A DNA stretch of 64,000 bases from Mesorhizobium sp. (lineage in GTDB: Bacteria > Pseudomonadota > Alphaproteobacteria > Rhizobiales > Rhizobiaceae). Shown one piece after another: positions 12,800-22,010 of the stretch (position 1 is its first letter; the number at the start of each line of letters is the position of its first letter). A program made the position numbers and the translations under genes. The notes beneath the pieces are model-generated. The model was given only the letters and a program-made list of their open reading frames with translations, was not told the DNA's origin and ran no database searches. The DNA lies in NCBI GenBank assembly GCA_004017275.1, contig SAKE01000001.1, forward strand, positions 744,001 to 808,000, written 5' to 3'.

Positions 12800-13350
12800 A
12801 GCGCGAGCAATCGAAGAAACGGCCAAGGCCAGCGATGCCGACGTTGGTCATCATGGCCAATGTTCGGTGTGTCTAGCGCCCTGATAACCCTGCATAAAGC
12901 CGCGTCGCCGCGAACATTTGGCCGATCCTTTGGCCGAACTTGGCGATCGGCGGGATAAGATGGGACGACGACGACACAAATCCAGCGGCCTCGGGAACAC
13001 AAAATCCTGCTCTCGAAATGATCTGTCCAAGCTCCCGTGCAACTCGCTAAGGGATGCGATCGCCGACGTGGTACTGAGAACCGCACTGTGTCATTGATTA
13101 TCATCTCGGCGTCGTCGTTGCGTACGCAGGAGCTTTTCAACAGCATCAAACAATGCTGTTGATCAAAACTTCCCGAACTGTTGATGTGAAATAGATGCTT
13201 GCTGGTGTAGCCGCACTGGCGTAGCTCTTGGTCTTCGACTGTGTCGAATCGCCACAGGTGATACGCCGTTTTATAAACGAGTGGACAAGCCAAGCGCATG
13301 ATCGCAATGGCCCATCGCCTGCACGGCAACTTCGGGGGAAGGGCAGGGCG
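12800..13350. other. Non-coding stretch before the exopolysaccharide locus, with one strong hairpin
   Basis: No gene can be supported here. Codons open upstream of 13351 in the next gene's frame do not look like coding sequence. The clear structure is a perfect 10-bp stem TCAACAGCAT / ATGCTGTTGA (13137-13146 and 13153-13162) with a 6-base loop, about 190 bases before the likely start of the sugar transferase. It could be a transcribed leader structure or an operator. The stretch marks the change from housekeeping genes to surface-polysaccharide genes. Confidence 0.5.
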
Positions 13351-14628
13351 TTGAATGTCGCGGCCTCAACTATTGTCGGTAGCCGGCATTTCCTGTTCCG
13401 GATTCGTTTTCAACTGCTTGGCGGACTGACATTCGCGATTTTTGCGCCGGCGATTATCCGGATAGCCTTCAATCCCGAGTTTATCTATTCGGCCAACCTT
13501 CAGGTGACGGTGACCGCCGCTGCGATAGCGCATCTTGCGGGTTTTCTATCCTATCGCCGCATCGGAAATTTCCCAGGCGTGGCCGCGGCCAGTTACATCT
13601 TGCCGACATTTGCCTTGTCTTACGGGGCTGTTTTCCTGACCATCTTCTTTTTCCGGTTCGAGTACAGCCGATTTCAGGCCGCTGCCAGCTTCACGCAGTC
13701 CACGCTCTGGTATTTCGGCCTGAGCCTGCTGACGCGGCGTCTCGACCCGCACAGGCTCGTCGTCATTCCTGGCGGAGATGTCGAGCGCCTCAAGACGCTG
13801 CCTGGGGTGCACTGGTTCTGGATCAATTCGGCCAGCACCATCATTGAACGAGCCAGCGGCGTGGTCGTTGATTTGCGTGCCGATCTTGGCGCGGAATGGG
13901 AACGATATATCGCGGATCGAGCCCTTTCGGGAACGCCCGTATACCATGTCAAGCAGGTCAGGGAGTCGCTGACCGGTCGGGTCGAGATCGAGCATCTGTC
14001 GGAAAACACGCTCGGTTCGCTCAATCCGAACCAAGCCTATCTCAAGATCAAGCAGGCAGCCGACTGGGTCTCCGCATTTGTCTTGATTGTCGTTTTTTCC
14101 CCTGTTCTGGCGCTGATAGCGCTGTTGATCCGGCTGGATTCCGAGGGACCCGTGCTGTTTCGGCAGCAACGCATGGGCTATCGGGGCAAGATCTGTACGG
14201 TCTACAAGTTTCGCTCGATGCGGCAGCACGCCGGCGCCGGCAGCGACAAGGAGAAGGCGATCACCAAGCGGGACGACGATCGCATAACCCGTATTGGGCG
14301 GATCCTGCGAAAATTCAGGATCGACGAACTGCCGCAGGTCATCAACATCCTGCGGGGCGAAATGAGCTGGATCGGACCGCGGCCGGAAGCTGTCGTGCTG
14401 TCGCAGTGGTACGAGGCCGAGCTGCCATTCTATCGCTACAGGCATATTGTCAGACCAGGCATAAGCGGATGGGCACAAGTAAATCAAGGGCACGTGGCCG
14501 CGGTAGACGATGTCATGGAAAAATTGCACTATGATTTCTACTACATAAAGAACTTTTCGCCTTGGTTGGATGTTTTGATAACCCTCAAGACGATGAAGAC
14601 GATGCTTACGGGCTTTGGTGCCCGATAG
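13351..14628 (+). CDS. Initiating polyprenyl-phosphate sugar-1-phosphate transferase (exopolysaccharide)
   Basis: A protein of about 425 residues. The chosen start is a TTG at 13351 with a purine-rich GGGGGAAGGG run at 13334-13343; the frame is open back to 13228 but that leader looks non-coding. Four hydrophobic segments fill the first 130 residues. A soluble region follows, then the bacterial sugar transferase domain: a re-entrant helix (WVSAFVLIVVFSPVLALIALLI), RLDSEGPVLFRQQRMG, YKFRSM, and the DELPQVINILRGEMSWIGPRPE signature with catalytic Asp-Glu. It would move a sugar-1-phosphate from a UDP-sugar to undecaprenyl phosphate, the first step of the repeat unit made by the following genes. 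The sugar, usually glucose or galactose in long members of this family, is not decided. Confidence 0.85.
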   Translation: MNVAASTIVGSRHFLFRIRFQLLGGLTFAIFAPAIIRIAFNPEFIYSANLQVTVTAAAIAHLAGFLSYRRIGNFPGVAAASYILPTFALSYGAVFLTIFFFRFEYSRFQAAASFTQSTLWYFGLSLLTRRLDPHRLVVIPGGDVERLKTLPGVHWFWINSASTIIERASGVVVDLRADLGAEWERYIADRALSGTPVYHVKQVRESLTGRVEIEHLSENTLGSLNPNQAYLKIKQAADWVSAFVLIVVFSPVLALIALLIRLDSEGPVLFRQQRMGYRGKICTVYKFRSMRQHAGAGSDKEKAITKRDDDRITRIGRILRKFRIDELPQVINILRGEMSWIGPRPEAVVLSQWYEAELPFYRYRHIVRPGISGWAQVNQGHVAAVDDVMEKLHYDFYYIKNFSPWLDVLITLKTMKTMLTGFGAR

Positions 14629-14671
14629 CCAATGCGAGGCATGACTCTGGAATAGCAAGCGCAGGAAGCAG

Positions 14672-14881
14672 ATGGATATCGCCTCCAGGAAAATAGCGAT
14701 CATCGGACTTGGCTATGTCGGCCTGTCGCTGGCGGTCGCCTTCGGCGCCATCAGGGATGTCGTCGGCCTTGACATCAGCCAGTCGAGGGTGGATGCGCTG
14801 AAGCGTGGCGACAAGACCCAGGGCGTCATCTACGACATCGAGGGTCTGTTCCCCAGGAATGTTACGGATGGGCGGTTCTGA
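14672..14881 (+). pseudogene. Nucleotide-sugar dehydrogenase with the middle deleted in frame (TviB/WbpA type)
   Basis: The 69-codon frame begins MDIASRKIAIIGLGYVGLSL, the NAD-binding Rossmann start of Vi-type UDP-sugar dehydrogenases, and keeps family sequence to about residue 45. It then jumps to [19 protein letters not shown], which is what the last 20 residues of the same family look like. About 350 residues, including the catalytic Cys region, are missing, while start, stop and reading frame are kept. The stop overlaps the next start (TGATG at 14879-14883), as in the presumed intact operon. No dehydrogenase activity is possible. I infer a single in-frame internal deletion. Confidence 0.75.
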
Positions 14882-15906
14882 TGAAGGTTCTGGTCACCGG
14901 CGCGGCCGGCTTCATAGGCTACCACGTATCGAAGCGGCTGCTGGAGCGCGGCGACGAGGTTGTCGGCATCGACAATGTCAACAGCTACTACGATCCGCAA
15001 ATCAAGGAGGCGAGGCTGCGGCTGCTGGAGGAGGCGAGCCGCAAGACCAATGCAGGCTATCATTTCATCCGCGGCAATCTCGCCGACAGAAACGTTGTCG
15101 ACGGCTGCTTTGCCGACCACGCATTCGACCGGGTGATCCATCTCGCCGCCCAGGCCGGGGTTCGCTACAGCCTGGAAAACCCGCGTGCCTATGTTGAAAG
15201 CAACGTCATCGCCTACACCAACGTGCTGGAGGCCTGCCGGCAGAGCGCCGTCGCGCACCTGACCTATGCCAGCACCTCGAGCGTTTACGGCGCCAACACC
15301 GACATGCCGTTTTCCGAGCACCGGCCGGCCGACCATCCGCTGCAGTTCTACGCCGCGACCAAGCGCGCCAACGAACTGATGGCGCACAGCTACAGCCATT
15401 TGTTTGGGTTGCCGACGACCGGGCTTCGCTTCTTTACCGTATACGGCCCTTGGGGGCGCCCGGACATGGCGCTTTTCCTGTTCACCAAAAACATCCTTGC
15501 AGGCGAGCCGATCAAGCTGTTCAACAACGGCAACCACACGCGCGACTTCACCTATGTCGAGGACATCGCCGAAGGCGTTGTGCGGGCCAGCGACAGCCCG
15601 GCCACGGGCAATGCCGCCTGGGACTCCAGTCGTCCGGATCCGGCCACAAGCAGTGCCCCCTGGCGCATCTTCAACATCGGCAACAACAACCCGGTGAAAC
15701 TGACCGCCTATGTCGAGGCGCTGGAAAACGCGCTGGGCAGAAAGGCGATTGTCGAATTGCTGCCCCTGCAGCCCGGCGACGTGCCCGACACCTTTGCCGA
15801 CACCTCGGCGCTGGAGCAGGCGGTCGGCTACCGCCCGACGACGTCGGTGACCGAGGGCGTCGGACGGTTTGTGGAGTGGTACCTAGCCTTTTTTGGGCAG
15901 GGATAA
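14881..15906 (+). CDS. NAD-dependent epimerase, UDP-glucuronate 4-epimerase type
   Basis: A 341-residue short-chain dehydrogenase/reductase beginning [20 protein letters not shown] with the GxxGxxG NAD loop. The catalytic set is Ser in STSSVYG and the YxxxK pair in [10 protein letters not shown]. The segments [34 protein letters not shown] and [16 protein letters not shown] are those of the UDP-GlcA 4-epimerases (LpsL/Cap1J), which make UDP-galacturonate. It overlaps the stop of the dehydrogenase remnant by one base. UDP-GlcA for it must come from a dehydrogenase elsewhere now that the neighbour is broken, unless the neighbour made a different uronate. Confidence 0.88.
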   Translation: MKVLVTGAAGFIGYHVSKRLLERGDEVVGIDNVNSYYDPQIKEARLRLLEEASRKTNAGYHFIRGNLADRNVVDGCFADHAFDRVIHLAAQAGVRYSLENPRAYVESNVIAYTNVLEACRQSAVAHLTYASTSSVYGANTDMPFSEHRPADHPLQFYAATKRANELMAHSYSHLFGLPTTGLRFFTVYGPWGRPDMALFLFTKNILAGEPIKLFNNGNHTRDFTYVEDIAEGVVRASDSPATGNAAWDSSRPDPATSSAPWRIFNIGNNNPVKLTAYVEALENALGRKAIVELLPLQPGDVPDTFADTSALEQAVGYRPTTSVTEGVGRFVEWYLAFFGQG

Positions 15907-15949
15907 GCCTGTCTGGCGATTCCCGGCTGATCCGCGCAGAGCCTGTTCC

Positions 15950-16837
15950 GTGCAACCAGGAGGAGATGGGATCGATACGGCTCGCAAACAGGCAGTCTGC
16001 AATCCATTGCAGACCCAGGCGCTATTGAGCGTCTGCATCCCTACGTTCAATCGGCGGGATCGAGTTTCCGCGCTGGTTCAGGAGCTGTTGCGCGCGAAGT
16101 GCCCATTGCAGATATGTGTCCATGTCGACGGCTCGACCGACGGAACAGGCGAAGCGCTTGCGGAAATCGCGTCCCGCGATGCCAGATTGGTGGTCACCAC
16201 CGGCCCAAATGGCGGCAGAGGGGTCGCAATGTTTTCGGCGATCGCTTCTGCCACTGGCGACTATTGCATGATCTTCGATGATGACGACGATCTCTTCACC
16301 GATCGCTTGCCCGAGGTTTGCGAGCGTCTCTCGCAGCGAGGTGTCGACGACAAGATTGCGGGTTTTGTGTTCTCGATGGCTCTCGGTGACCCAGAGGCGA
16401 CAGCAAACCCGTTTCCGTCGGAGCGGACAAACCTGATAAAGATGCGGGCCGACGAACGTGTGGTCGGCGACAAGAAGGAGGTCATCAGAACTCCCTTGTT
16501 GAAACGGGCTGCCGTGCCACCGGCAGGGCGGTTCCGCCGTGTTCCAACATCTCTTCTCTGGTCCAGATTGGCGATCGAATACGACGTTATCTGTGTCAAC
16601 GTCGATGTCGGGCGAAAGCGGTATTTGCTGAAGGGGATGACGGCCAGAGTTCGACTTCTTCAGCGGCAAAATGCGTACCCGATGTTGTTGCTGAACTTGA
16701 ACTACATCAGGGCATTCTGGCTTGGACGATATCGGTCGGTCCGGTTCCTGGGCAAGGCGGTTCTTGCATGCTTGAGCTTTGGTGTCCTGAGTTTCCCATT
16801 CTTGCTCAAGAGGTCATTCGCACGGGTGACTTCATGA
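15950..16837 (+). CDS. Glycosyltransferase family 2
   Basis: A protein of about 295 residues. The start is uncertain: a GTG at 15950 is proposed, and a TTG at 15893 overlapping the epimerase is also in frame. The A-type domain begins LLSVCIPTFNRRDRV, has HVDGSTDGTGEAL and the metal-binding FDDDDDLFTD, which is DXD-like. A hydrophobic C-terminal segment (AVLACLSFGVLSFPFLL) could tether it to the membrane. It probably adds one sugar of the exopolysaccharide repeat on the cytoplasmic face. Its last codons overlap the flippase start (ATGA at 16834-16837), so the two are translationally coupled. Confidence 0.8.
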   Translation: MQPGGDGIDTARKQAVCNPLQTQALLSVCIPTFNRRDRVSALVQELLRAKCPLQICVHVDGSTDGTGEALAEIASRDARLVVTTGPNGGRGVAMFSAIASATGDYCMIFDDDDDLFTDRLPEVCERLSQRGVDDKIAGFVFSMALGDPEATANPFPSERTNLIKMRADERVVGDKKEVIRTPLLKRAAVPPAGRFRRVPTSLLWSRLAIEYDVICVNVDVGRKRYLLKGMTARVRLLQRQNAYPMLLLNLNYIRAFWLGRYRSVRFLGKAVLACLSFGVLSFPFLLKRSFARVTS

Positions 16838-18102
16838 AACGAGCCAGCCTGTGGCAATTTGTGGAATCCATCGCAATACGAATTGCGCCTGGTCTTCTGA
16901 ACATAGTGACTTTGCTATACATAGGAAGCCATCTGGAAACTGGACAATACGGCATTTTCAGCACGACGATTGCGACCGTTTCATTTATTTCGACGCTTGT
17001 TTTTGGGGCTGCGACCTATTCGATAATGCCCGTTTCTGCAAAAATGCATGCCGCAGGAATGGGCAGAGAGTACGTATCGTCAATTTTGACTGCCTTGGCC
17101 ATTATTGCGTTGTTTGTTGTCCTGGCCGGATTGGCACTGGCGTGGTTCGGATTTGGCGACGCCGTTGCCGCAACCATCATCGTTTCGTTCGGTTTGCACA
17201 CCGCACTTCAAGAGGTCCTGAGGTCACAACTGCGTTTGTGGGCATACGGTTGGTCGGCGATTGGCCAGGCTGTCGCATACCAGGTCGGAGCCATAGTGCT
17301 GCTTGGCGGAGATGCGAAAGTAGGCTCGGCCCTTACAGCCTTTTCGCTCAGCTATTTTGCCGGAGCGCTGGTCTCATTTGCCTTCCTGGGGCCGATGACT
17401 CTGAGGCGGCCACGCTCTTCCTACCTTGGAGGATCGCTGGCCACAGGCTGGAGATTTGTGTTGAGCAATCTGGCCGAGAGCGGCATGTTTGTCGGCATTC
17501 GATACATTATTTTGTTGTTTGGCTCCGAGACCCATCTCGGCGTCTTCTCGTTTTGTGTCGATCTTTCGCAACGCTCGGTCGGCTTCTTCATGAATGCGGC
17601 CAGCTTCGTGTTCGTCCCAAGGGCATTTCTCAGCGCCGCACATGGAAACGTCCGGGAGTTTCGGCGCGGATTGTTCGAGGGGGCGACCATCGCACTCTTT
17701 TTTGCGATTGCGGCTGCGGCCGGAATAAGTTGCCTGTTTGTCTCGGGCTATGCATCCGGATGGCTGGGGACGTCATTTGATCCTGTGGTGTTCGGGATCG
17801 TTTCTTGTGCTGTTCTGGTCAACCGGACAAAAAAAGTGGTCATCGATCCGTTTGCGCTCCGCTCGAACAAGGCAATGACGCTGACCTATTCTTACGCGAT
17901 AGGAGCGTTGGCTTGCTGTTGTCTGGCGGCAATGAGCCTGTGGTGGCGGCTGCCGCTTGGCAGCGAAATGGCTTATCTGTCCGGATATGTGGTGGCGGCT
18001 GCCTGTTCGTTTTTCGCGTTGAGGAGCGTGATTGCAGACAACGGGCCTGATGCAACACAGCGAGCCTTTTCGATGGCTGTGTCGGATGTCGGCAATGAAT
18101 GA
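16834..18102 (+). CDS. Wzx-type polysaccharide flippase
   Basis: A 422-residue integral membrane protein from the ATG at 16834. It begins MKRASLWQFVESIAIRIAPGLLNIVTLLYIG and has about twelve hydrophobic segments spread over its length. Charged residues in the first helices and the overall pattern are those of the MOP/MATE-like polysaccharide transporter family. It would flip the undecaprenyl-linked repeat unit across the inner membrane for polymerisation by the Wzy-like protein at 27393. By eye it is more A/T-rich than the housekeeping genes to its left, as is usual for wzx genes. Confidence 0.85.
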   Translation: MKRASLWQFVESIAIRIAPGLLNIVTLLYIGSHLETGQYGIFSTTIATVSFISTLVFGAATYSIMPVSAKMHAAGMGREYVSSILTALAIIALFVVLAGLALAWFGFGDAVAATIIVSFGLHTALQEVLRSQLRLWAYGWSAIGQAVAYQVGAIVLLGGDAKVGSALTAFSLSYFAGALVSFAFLGPMTLRRPRSSYLGGSLATGWRFVLSNLAESGMFVGIRYIILLFGSETHLGVFSFCVDLSQRSVGFFMNAASFVFVPRAFLSAAHGNVREFRRGLFEGATIALFFAIAAAAGISCLFVSGYASGWLGTSFDPVVFGIVSCAVLVNRTKKVVIDPFALRSNKAMTLTYSYAIGALACCCLAAMSLWWRLPLGSEMAYLSGYVVAAACSFFALRSVIADNGPDATQRAFSMAVSDVGNE

Positions 18103-18334
18103 GACGAAAACATTCTACGACGAGAAGAACAGCCGCATCGTTCACGTCGGCACGATGGCCGACGACGATTGGGATTCTCACTGGGGTGAAGGGATTGTCT
18201 TGAGACTGGATCGCTTTGTCGTCAGAACGACAAGGCGCGACTTCAGGGACGGCATCCTGAGGAGTTTGCGGGCTGCCGCGGATCGGTTGCTCGGTCCATT
18301 TTCGCATCATGCGCGGCTCTTCCACAGGATTTAG
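18095..18334 (+). CDS. Small hypothetical protein, 79 aa, between flippase and methyltransferase
   Basis: The frame starts MNETKTFYDEKNSRIVHVG at 18095, overlapping the flippase stop by eight bases, and ends five bases before the methyltransferase start. The segment MADDDWDSHWGEG is acidic and aromatic, and the C-terminal half is rich in Arg. It is not membrane-spanning. Tight packing between two real genes supports translation. The protein is not one I recognise; it may be an N-terminal piece split from a methyltransferase-like gene or an independent small subunit. Confidence 0.45.
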   Translation: MNETKTFYDEKNSRIVHVGTMADDDWDSHWGEGIVLRLDRFVVRTTRRDFRDGILRSLRAAADRLLGPFSHHARLFHRI

Positions 18335-18339
18335 CGCGG

Positions 18340-19149
18340 ATGTCGAATCCGAGTGGCCGCAGATCGGCAAACGAAATTGACGTCGAAGCAGTATCGATGT
18401 TGCGAAGGTTTGTTCGCGCGAACGTGGCCGTTTCCGAATTCCTGGACAGAGCGTTGCCATTGCGCCTTCGCATCGACGGCAACCGAACCTTTGCGACGGA
18501 GATAGCGCCCGCTTTGCTAACCGCGGACGCCCGGGTTTACGATCTTGGCGGGGGTGCCAGGCCGTTCGTCAGCCTCTCGGAGAAGCGGCGCCTGAAGCTT
18601 TTTGTGGTCGGGCTCGACCTAGACGCGGAGGAATTGTCGAAAGCACCGCGCGGAATATACGACGAGGAGATTGAAGCGGACCTCACCTCGTTTGAGGGGA
18701 GGGCCGATGCTGATGTTGTGATCTGTCAAGCGACGCTAGAACACGTCCGCGACGGTGAGGGTGCCTTGCGTGGCATTGCCAGTTGCGTGAAGCCGGGAGG
18801 CGTGGTTGCCATTTTCTCGCCCTCGCACAACGCTGTTTTCGCCAGGCTCAATCGGGTCCTCCCGGAGGGGATGAAACGACGGTTGCTTTTTGCGATCTAC
18901 CCCGAAAAGGGCAAGGGTCATGATGGGTTTCCGGCTTTCTACGACAAGTGCCTGCCCAGTGAGGTCGAGGTAATCGCGAAACGCAACGGCCTGGAACTCA
19001 TCGAGCGTCATCTGTTCTGGAAGAGTTCCTATTTCTATTTTTTCGTACCGGCGTTTCTCGCCTGGCGCATCTGGTTAGGTGTTTCGGCCCTGCTTCTCGG
19101 CAAGGATGCTGCCGAAACCTACGCCTATGTCTTTCGGCGCAAACCGTGA
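18340..19149 (+). CDS. Class I SAM-dependent methyltransferase
   Basis: A 269-residue protein starting MSNPSGRRSANEIDVEAV. The SAM-binding motif I is VYDLGGGARPF, followed by FVVGLDLDAEELSKAP (motif II acidic residue) and ADVVICQATLEHVRDGEGAL, which includes the EH of UbiE-like enzymes. The GGVVAIFSPSHNAVF strand completes the fold. A hydrophobic C-terminal pair of segments (YFYFFVPAFLAWRIWLGVSALLL) suggests association with the membrane. Position between the flippase and two GT4 genes suggests it methylates a sugar of the exopolysaccharide repeat; this is inference from context only. Confidence 0.8.
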   Translation: MSNPSGRRSANEIDVEAVSMLRRFVRANVAVSEFLDRALPLRLRIDGNRTFATEIAPALLTADARVYDLGGGARPFVSLSEKRRLKLFVVGLDLDAEELSKAPRGIYDEEIEADLTSFEGRADADVVICQATLEHVRDGEGALRGIASCVKPGGVVAIFSPSHNAVFARLNRVLPEGMKRRLLFAIYPEKGKGHDGFPAFYDKCLPSEVEVIAKRNGLELIERHLFWKSSYFYFFVPAFLAWRIWLGVSALLLGKDAAETYAYVFRRKP

Positions 19150-19162
19150 TTCCTGGCGACCC

Positions 19163-20284
19163 ATGAAAAGCAAGCTCGCGCTGATCGCCATTCCGCTCGA
19201 CACCAGAGGTGGTGCCGAAACCATCCTGAACCTTGTCGCGCGCGCACTCGCGAGCCGACCCGATTGGGACGTCGAAATCGGGTTCTTGGGTGGCCAGATT
19301 GCAGGGGAGGTCGCTGGATCACATCAGTATGGAATTCGGCGCAGCTACGGCATTGGCGGCGGCAAAGCCATGAGCGAGGTTATGCTCGCCCCACGGCTGA
19401 TCCGGCATCGCTACGATTTGGTGTTCTCAAGCCACGCGCGAGTGAACTCGTTCCTGGCTGCCGCGCGAAGCGTTGGTGTTCTTCGAAGCCGCAGACTGGT
19501 CACTCGCGAGTCCACGGTCCTTCTGGATCGCTTCAAAGGTCCTCGCGCACTGGCTTACAGGGCGCTCTACGCTGCCTATGGCAGCCAGGACATGGTTGTC
19601 GCGCAAACGAGCTACATGAATGAACGCCTGCACCATGTGTTGCCCCGGCGTGCCATTGCCAAGCTGTGTACTTTGCCCAATCCGGTTGACGAAGATCTCA
19701 TCGTCAAAATGTCCACCGAGACCTTGCCAGACGACGACGCGAAGATGTTCTCTCACCGTCCGCAGATAGTCTGGTGCGGCCGGCTTATCGAGGTGAAACG
19801 CCCAACGATCGCGATTGATGTGCTCGCCGAGGTCAGGCGCAGAACCGGCGAGGACTATGAGCTCACCATGGTTGGCTCCGGTCCCCTGGAAGCGGAGTTG
19901 AGAGCCCGCGCCGGCAGTCTTAATCTGGCCTCGCGCGTAAATCTGCTCGGCCAGAGAGACAACCCATTTCCGCTGTTTCGCGCATCGCGCGCCGGCATGC
20001 TCACGTCGGCGACGGAGGGATTTCCCAACGTCCTTCTGGAAATGATGGCTTGCCGGATTCCCGGCATCGTCACCACGCCCTGTGCGGGAGATCTCGACAA
20101 GTTGTCCGGCCTGGAGATTTCAGCTGGCTTTGGCGCATCGGAGATTGCGGATGCGTTGCTGAAGGTCATTCGCGGCAGCAATCGGTCGGCTTTGTACGGA
20201 AAGACCTTGTCGGAAAGATCGCCGGGGCGATTTGCGGATATGCTGTTGGGAGCGCCTTTGTCATATCCGGGTGGGCAGAGATGA
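19163..20284 (+). CDS. Glycosyltransferase family 4
   Basis: A 373-residue GT-B enzyme starting MKSKLALIAIPLDTRGGAET at 19163. N-terminal features: the Gly-rich acceptor loop (TRGGAETILNL). C-terminal features: IVWCGRLIEVKRPTIAIDVLAEV, LTMVGSGPLEAELRA and the donor-binding E-x7-E segment TEGFPNVLLEMMACRIPGI. Donor and linkage are unknown. Its stop overlaps the next start (ATGA, 20281-20284). Confidence 0.85.
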   Translation: MKSKLALIAIPLDTRGGAETILNLVARALASRPDWDVEIGFLGGQIAGEVAGSHQYGIRRSYGIGGGKAMSEVMLAPRLIRHRYDLVFSSHARVNSFLAAARSVGVLRSRRLVTRESTVLLDRFKGPRALAYRALYAAYGSQDMVVAQTSYMNERLHHVLPRRAIAKLCTLPNPVDEDLIVKMSTETLPDDDAKMFSHRPQIVWCGRLIEVKRPTIAIDVLAEVRRRTGEDYELTMVGSGPLEAELRARAGSLNLASRVNLLGQRDNPFPLFRASRAGMLTSATEGFPNVLLEMMACRIPGIVTTPCAGDLDKLSGLEISAGFGASEIADALLKVIRGSNRSALYGKTLSERSPGRFADMLLGAPLSYPGGQR

Positions 20285-21423
20285 AGCCCGCGGTTCGCAA
20301 CAAGATAATCATCTCGATGAACACGTCTTGGAACGTCGTCAATTTCCGCAAGGGTCTGGTCGAGGCGTTGCAGAGCCGTGATTATGAAGTCGTCATCGTC
20401 GCGCCGAGAGACGAATATTCTTCGCTGATAGCGGCCATGGGCTGCCGCTATATCGAACTCGAAATGGACAATTCAGGCACGTCGCCATTGCGGGATTTGG
20501 TCCTTCTGTGGCGCTACTGGCGTCTCTTGCGGCTTGAGGGGCCGTTGGCGTTTGTCGGCTTCACGATCAAGCCCAATGTGTTCGGCTCCATCGCGGCCAA
20601 TCTGAACGGCATTCCGGTCATCAACAACATTTCGGGATTGGGAACGGCATTCGTCCGTGGCGGCCTCCTGCTCAGAATTGCCAAGACCTTGTATCGGGTA
20701 GCACTAACCCGTTCCAAAATGGTTTTCTTTCAGAATGACGATGACCGGAGGCTGTTCGTCGAAGAGCGCATGGTTCGCAAGGAGCAGACCGGGCTTTTGC
20801 CTGGCTCCGGCATCGACCTCGTGCATTTTACCCCGCCGGCCGAGGCCCACACCCGGTCTGGCGCCGTTGTCTTTCTTCTCGTAGCCCGGCTTCTCTGGGA
20901 CAAGGGCGTCGGCGAGTTCATAGCGGCGGCACGTCGGGTTCGTCGGGAGGTACCCGCCGTTCGCTTCCAACTGCTGGGCTTTCTTGATGTCGAAAACCGG
21001 ACTGCGGTCAGCCGTGAGCAGGTGGAAAAATGGGTCGGCGAGGGATTGGTCGACTATCTCGGCTCCACCGACGACGTGCGGCCCTTCCTGCGTGCCGCCG
21101 ATTGTGTCGTCTTGCCCTCCTACAGGGAAGGAACGCCGCGCTCACTGCTCGAGGCGGCGGCCATGGGCAGGCCGCTGATCGCGACCGATGTGCCCGGATG
21201 CCGGGAGGTGGTGGACCACGCCGTAAACGGCTTCCTGTGCAAGGTTAGGGACCCAAATGACCTGGCAAGCAAGATGATCGAGTTTGCGATGATGGATGAC
21301 GCGTCGAGGGATCGAATGGGAGCGGAGAGCAGAAGGAAAGTCGAGCGACAATTTTCGGAAACGATCGTCATTGAAAGATACATGCGGCAGATAGAAAGAC
21401 TGAGCGCCCGGGCGGTGAAATGA
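20281..21423 (+). CDS. Glycosyltransferase family 4 (PglA/BplB-like)
   Basis: A 380-residue GT-B protein starting MKPAVRNKIIISMNTSWNVVNFRKGLVEAL. The N-terminal half has VGFTIKPNVFGSIAANLN and NISGLGTAF, which are typical of the PglA / BplB group that adds a hexosamine to a lipid-linked sugar. The donor half has LLVARLLWDKGVGEFI, DYLGSTDDVRPFL and PSYREGTPRSLLEAAAMGRP, the E-x7-E motif. It is likely to act on the second sugar of the lipid-linked repeat. It is the last gene of the first transcription block; 587 bp of non-coding DNA follow. Confidence 0.85.
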   Translation: MKPAVRNKIIISMNTSWNVVNFRKGLVEALQSRDYEVVIVAPRDEYSSLIAAMGCRYIELEMDNSGTSPLRDLVLLWRYWRLLRLEGPLAFVGFTIKPNVFGSIAANLNGIPVINNISGLGTAFVRGGLLLRIAKTLYRVALTRSKMVFFQNDDDRRLFVEERMVRKEQTGLLPGSGIDLVHFTPPAEAHTRSGAVVFLLVARLLWDKGVGEFIAAARRVRREVPAVRFQLLGFLDVENRTAVSREQVEKWVGEGLVDYLGSTDDVRPFLRAADCVVLPSYREGTPRSLLEAAAMGRPLIATDVPGCREVVDHAVNGFLCKVRDPNDLASKMIEFAMMDDASRDRMGAESRRKVERQFSETIVIERYMRQIERLSARAVK

Positions 21424-22010
21424 CTGGGTCTGTCCTGACGTCGGCCAGGCCAGTTTCCTGCATTTGGGTATTTATGGGTCCTTTATTGGGTAACGCCAGT
21501 TCTTAAGTTCTGGGTATGACTCTGAAGATCGGTTCTTTGCAAAGAACGATCCAGTCCGAAGCCCGGAATGGGCGGCTCTGTTGCATACCTGTTAGCCGCG
21601 ATCAGTATCGAGTCGATCTCGAATTACAGGCTGCCAGCACGACCAATGGTCGAAATCGCGCAGCTGCCATCGAGGGAAGATCTGGAGAAAAAATGTATTG
21701 ATGAATCAACAAATTAGGCGATTTTGGCGAAAACGGTTTGGCACGCTGGCTTTGATCAAATCATATCGACTCAGTCATGGGGAAGGGACATCCCAATTTT
21801 CTACCCGATAATAAGAAACCTGTGACAGGCAGTCGAAAATTATACATGAGGTTTGGCTAAAGTACTGCGCTTGGGCAGGCACGAATCAGGTTAAATTGCC
21901 TCGATCTCGCGAAACGAGTTGGAATTGTGGCAAAAAACTGGTACGCGCTGATTTACTATCTTTGAATTGGTGCGTCCGAAGGTGATGCAGCAAGAGGGGA
22001 TCAAAGACAG
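21424..22010. promoter_or_regulatory. Non-coding, A/T-rich region upstream of the secretion genes; contains a 16-bp palindrome
   Basis: No credible gene lies here. The region is distinctly richer in A and T than its surroundings, most of all from 21680 to 21990. A perfect 16-bp palindrome GTTCTTTGCAAAGAAC is at 21532-21547, about 465 bases before the start of the first secreted protein. The region probably holds the promoter of the 22011-28685 secretion and polymerisation block. I cannot assign a -10/-35 pair with confidence. Confidence 0.5.
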
